From Cyanobacteria bacterium UBA2566 (GTDB lineage: Bacteria > Cyanobacteriota > Cyanobacteriia > Cyanobacteriales > Desertifilaceae): a DNA stretch of 64,000 bases. A model generated the notes under the pieces. That model had not been told where the DNA came from. It did no database searches and saw only the letters and a list, made by a program, of their open reading frames with translations. Made by a program: the position numbers and the translations under genes. Shown here piece by piece: positions 62,663 to 64,000 of this stretch. The first letter of the stretch is position 1. Every line of letters begins with the position of its first letter. The DNA lies in contig DDLS01000175.1 in the NCBI GenBank assembly GCA_002340255.1, forward strand, positions 98,794-162,793. The letters run 5' to 3'.

Positions 62663-63931
62663 ATGATGAAACCGATCGCCCGTCACCGTATTGCTCGAAT
62701 TGTAGAAAAGTGGCTGCTGGTTGAGCCTCTGCTTCTGGCTGTCTGGACAAGTCACGCTTTGGTGTCTGAGCCGCGCATCCAAACGATTCGCGTGCAACGG
62801 GGACGAATTGAGTACAATCCGGAGTTTATTCAGCAGTTGAGCGATCGCCACCTAGAAGCCACCCTGCGCTTTGAAGCCCTACGGATTCTGCTCAAACACC
62901 CCTACAGTCGTCGCCAAGCCCACTCCGCAATTAGCTATGCTGCTAGCAATTTAACGCTTCAGGAATACTTGCAAACCGAGTTGCCATTTCCTCGGGCGCG
63001 GGATGTCTTTAGCGATCGCGCCTATGACCAACAATTCTTCGAGTTTTATTACCACAAATTGCTCGACCAACAGTCCTCCAATCCACAGGGAGCAGCCTCT
63101 GGAGTGCCAGGAGTAGGCATGGGGGAAGCGAATGCTGCACTTGCATCCGGCTCTCCTGGCTCTTCTGAATCTGAACCGACTTCAATCCCTAGCGATCGCC
63201 CCTCAGATTTACTCGCGATTTATACCGATCCAAGCTCGATCGGTGTGGAAAACACTGGCCAGTGGGATCGAGATGAATTGTTGAGCGATCGCCTAGACGA
63301 TCTGGTGAGAATGGCTCAAGCCAATGACAGTTGGGGCAGCATTGGCGGCAAATTGCGGGAACGGATTTTGGCAAATCTGCACCCAAAACTCGACTATCGG
63401 GCAGTTCTACGCAAGTTTCGCACCTCTATCCTCAGCCAACAGCGCAGGCTAACCCGCATGAAGCCGAATCGCCGGTATGGGTTCGCCTACATGGGTAGTC
63501 GTCGCGAGTTTAGCACCCGTTTACTCTTTGCCATTGATGTGAGCGGCTCCATGGGGACAAAGGAGCTACAGCAGGGGTTTTCGGTGGTGAATCGCTTTTT
63601 TAACTATGGCGTGCCGGCGATCGATGCGATCCAATTTGATACCAAGATTACCGCCGATGTGATGACGTTCCGCCGCGCCAAAAAGGAAGTGCAATTAACC
63701 GGACGAGGCGGGACAAATTTTGACCCAGTTTTGGCGTATCTGGAGGAACATCGGGATTACGATGGACTAATTATTTACACGGATGGTTATGCTCCTTGCC
63801 CCATTCCACCACAGAATCGGCGGACTCGTATTCTGTGGTTATTTGTAAGCGAGGAGAATTACCGCAGTTGTTATCCCAAGCTACAGCATTTGGGGCAGGG
63901 GGCTTATCTTAAGGCTAGTGCCGGACAATGA
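62663..63931 (+). CDS. DUF2201/VWA-like domain protein
   Basis: The product is 422 residues from the ATG at 62663; the frame is open to a TTG at 62588 that overlaps the MoxR stop (TTGA) and could be an alternative start. The N-terminal domain (~30-130) resembles the putative metallopeptidase part of DUF2201, but the zinc HExxH is degraded (RFEALRILLKHP). A variable Ser/Pro-rich linker follows. The VWA-like C-terminal domain has the MIDAS motif DVSGSMG, then TGRGGTNFDPVL and IIYTDGYAP. It is the expected client of the adjacent MoxR ATPase. 69 bp remain to the window edge. Confidence 0.82.
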   Translation: MMKPIARHRIARIVEKWLLVEPLLLAVWTSHALVSEPRIQTIRVQRGRIEYNPEFIQQLSDRHLEATLRFEALRILLKHPYSRRQAHSAISYAASNLTLQEYLQTELPFPRARDVFSDRAYDQQFFEFYYHKLLDQQSSNPQGAASGVPGVGMGEANAALASGSPGSSESEPTSIPSDRPSDLLAIYTDPSSIGVENTGQWDRDELLSDRLDDLVRMAQANDSWGSIGGKLRERILANLHPKLDYRAVLRKFRTSILSQQRRLTRMKPNRRYGFAYMGSRREFSTRLLFAIDVSGSMGTKELQQGFSVVNRFFNYGVPAIDAIQFDTKITADVMTFRRAKKEVQLTGRGGTNFDPVLAYLEEHRDYDGLIIYTDGYAPCPIPPQNRRTRILWLFVSEENYRSCYPKLQHLGQGAYLKASAGQ

Positions 63932-64000
63932 GATCCTCTATGTCAGGATCGTTCCTAAGTTGTGCCATCTCAATCTAAAGTTAAGTTATCTGAATAATGC

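Overview
The window is chromosomal DNA from a cyanobacterium, most likely filamentous. It carries psaM and psbK, the cyanobacterial-type ATP synthase operon (a-c-b'-b-delta-alpha-gamma, with beta and epsilon elsewhere), dense GCGATCGC (HIP1) sites, and typical cyanobacterial families: the M16 peptidase pair, DUF3153 lipoprotein, DUF1822, XisH, Uma2 and long RTX proteins. The genus cannot be fixed from sequence alone; a Roseofilum/Desertifilum-like Oscillatoriales genome would fit, but that is a guess.

Layout. 0-0.9 kb: C-terminal part of a methyltransferase. 1.1-7.3 kb: the atp operon, closed by a strong intrinsic terminator at 7319-7360. 7.6-18.5 kb, minus strand: a tightly packed eight-gene surface-glycan cluster (GT2, GT4, HlyD-type adaptor, methyltransferase, membrane/TPR protein, GT-C transferase with lectin-like N-terminal domains, flippase-like protein, zinc-ribbon methyltransferase). 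18.7-25.1 kb, minus: a 2126-residue RTX protein that combines an M64-like metallopeptidase and an S8 subtilase. An imperfect ~110-135 bp element precedes both this gene (two tandem copies) and the glycan operon (one copy), which suggests shared control.

25.4-33.3 kb looks like a regulatory or conflict locus. A possible HTH protein and a HEAT/DUF1822 protein (plus strand) converge on a minus-strand operon of an alpha/beta-hydrolase and two large pentapeptide-repeat membrane proteins, one of which ends in a CHAT caspase-like peptidase with an intact His-Cys pair. This is the best candidate for a poorly described system.

33.6-53.4 kb is mostly housekeeping: M16 peptidase pair, Ca2+/H+ exchanger, siroheme/cobalamin enzymes, PhoU, RNase R, UbiX, shikimate kinase, ArgB, ArgF, family-4 UDG and an old-yellow-enzyme reductase. 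It is interrupted by gene debris (HsdM, histidine kinase and probable transposase fragments) and by a 1.88-kb insertion carrying an AlbA_2/Schlafen-like ATPase. Perfect 48-bp direct repeats bound that insertion, and one repeat contains the 3' end of aroK.

53.5-57.2 kb holds an AT-rich orphan, a double-AAA+ ATPase, an xisH gene broken by a 91-bp MITE-like insertion, and a frameshifted Uma2 remnant. 57.5-60.3 kb carries psaM, a membrane/coiled-coil protein, a TPR protein, a GST and psbK. 60.7-63.9 kb ends with a three-gene set: an uncharacterised protein, a MoxR AAA+ ATPase and a DUF2201/VWA-like protein.
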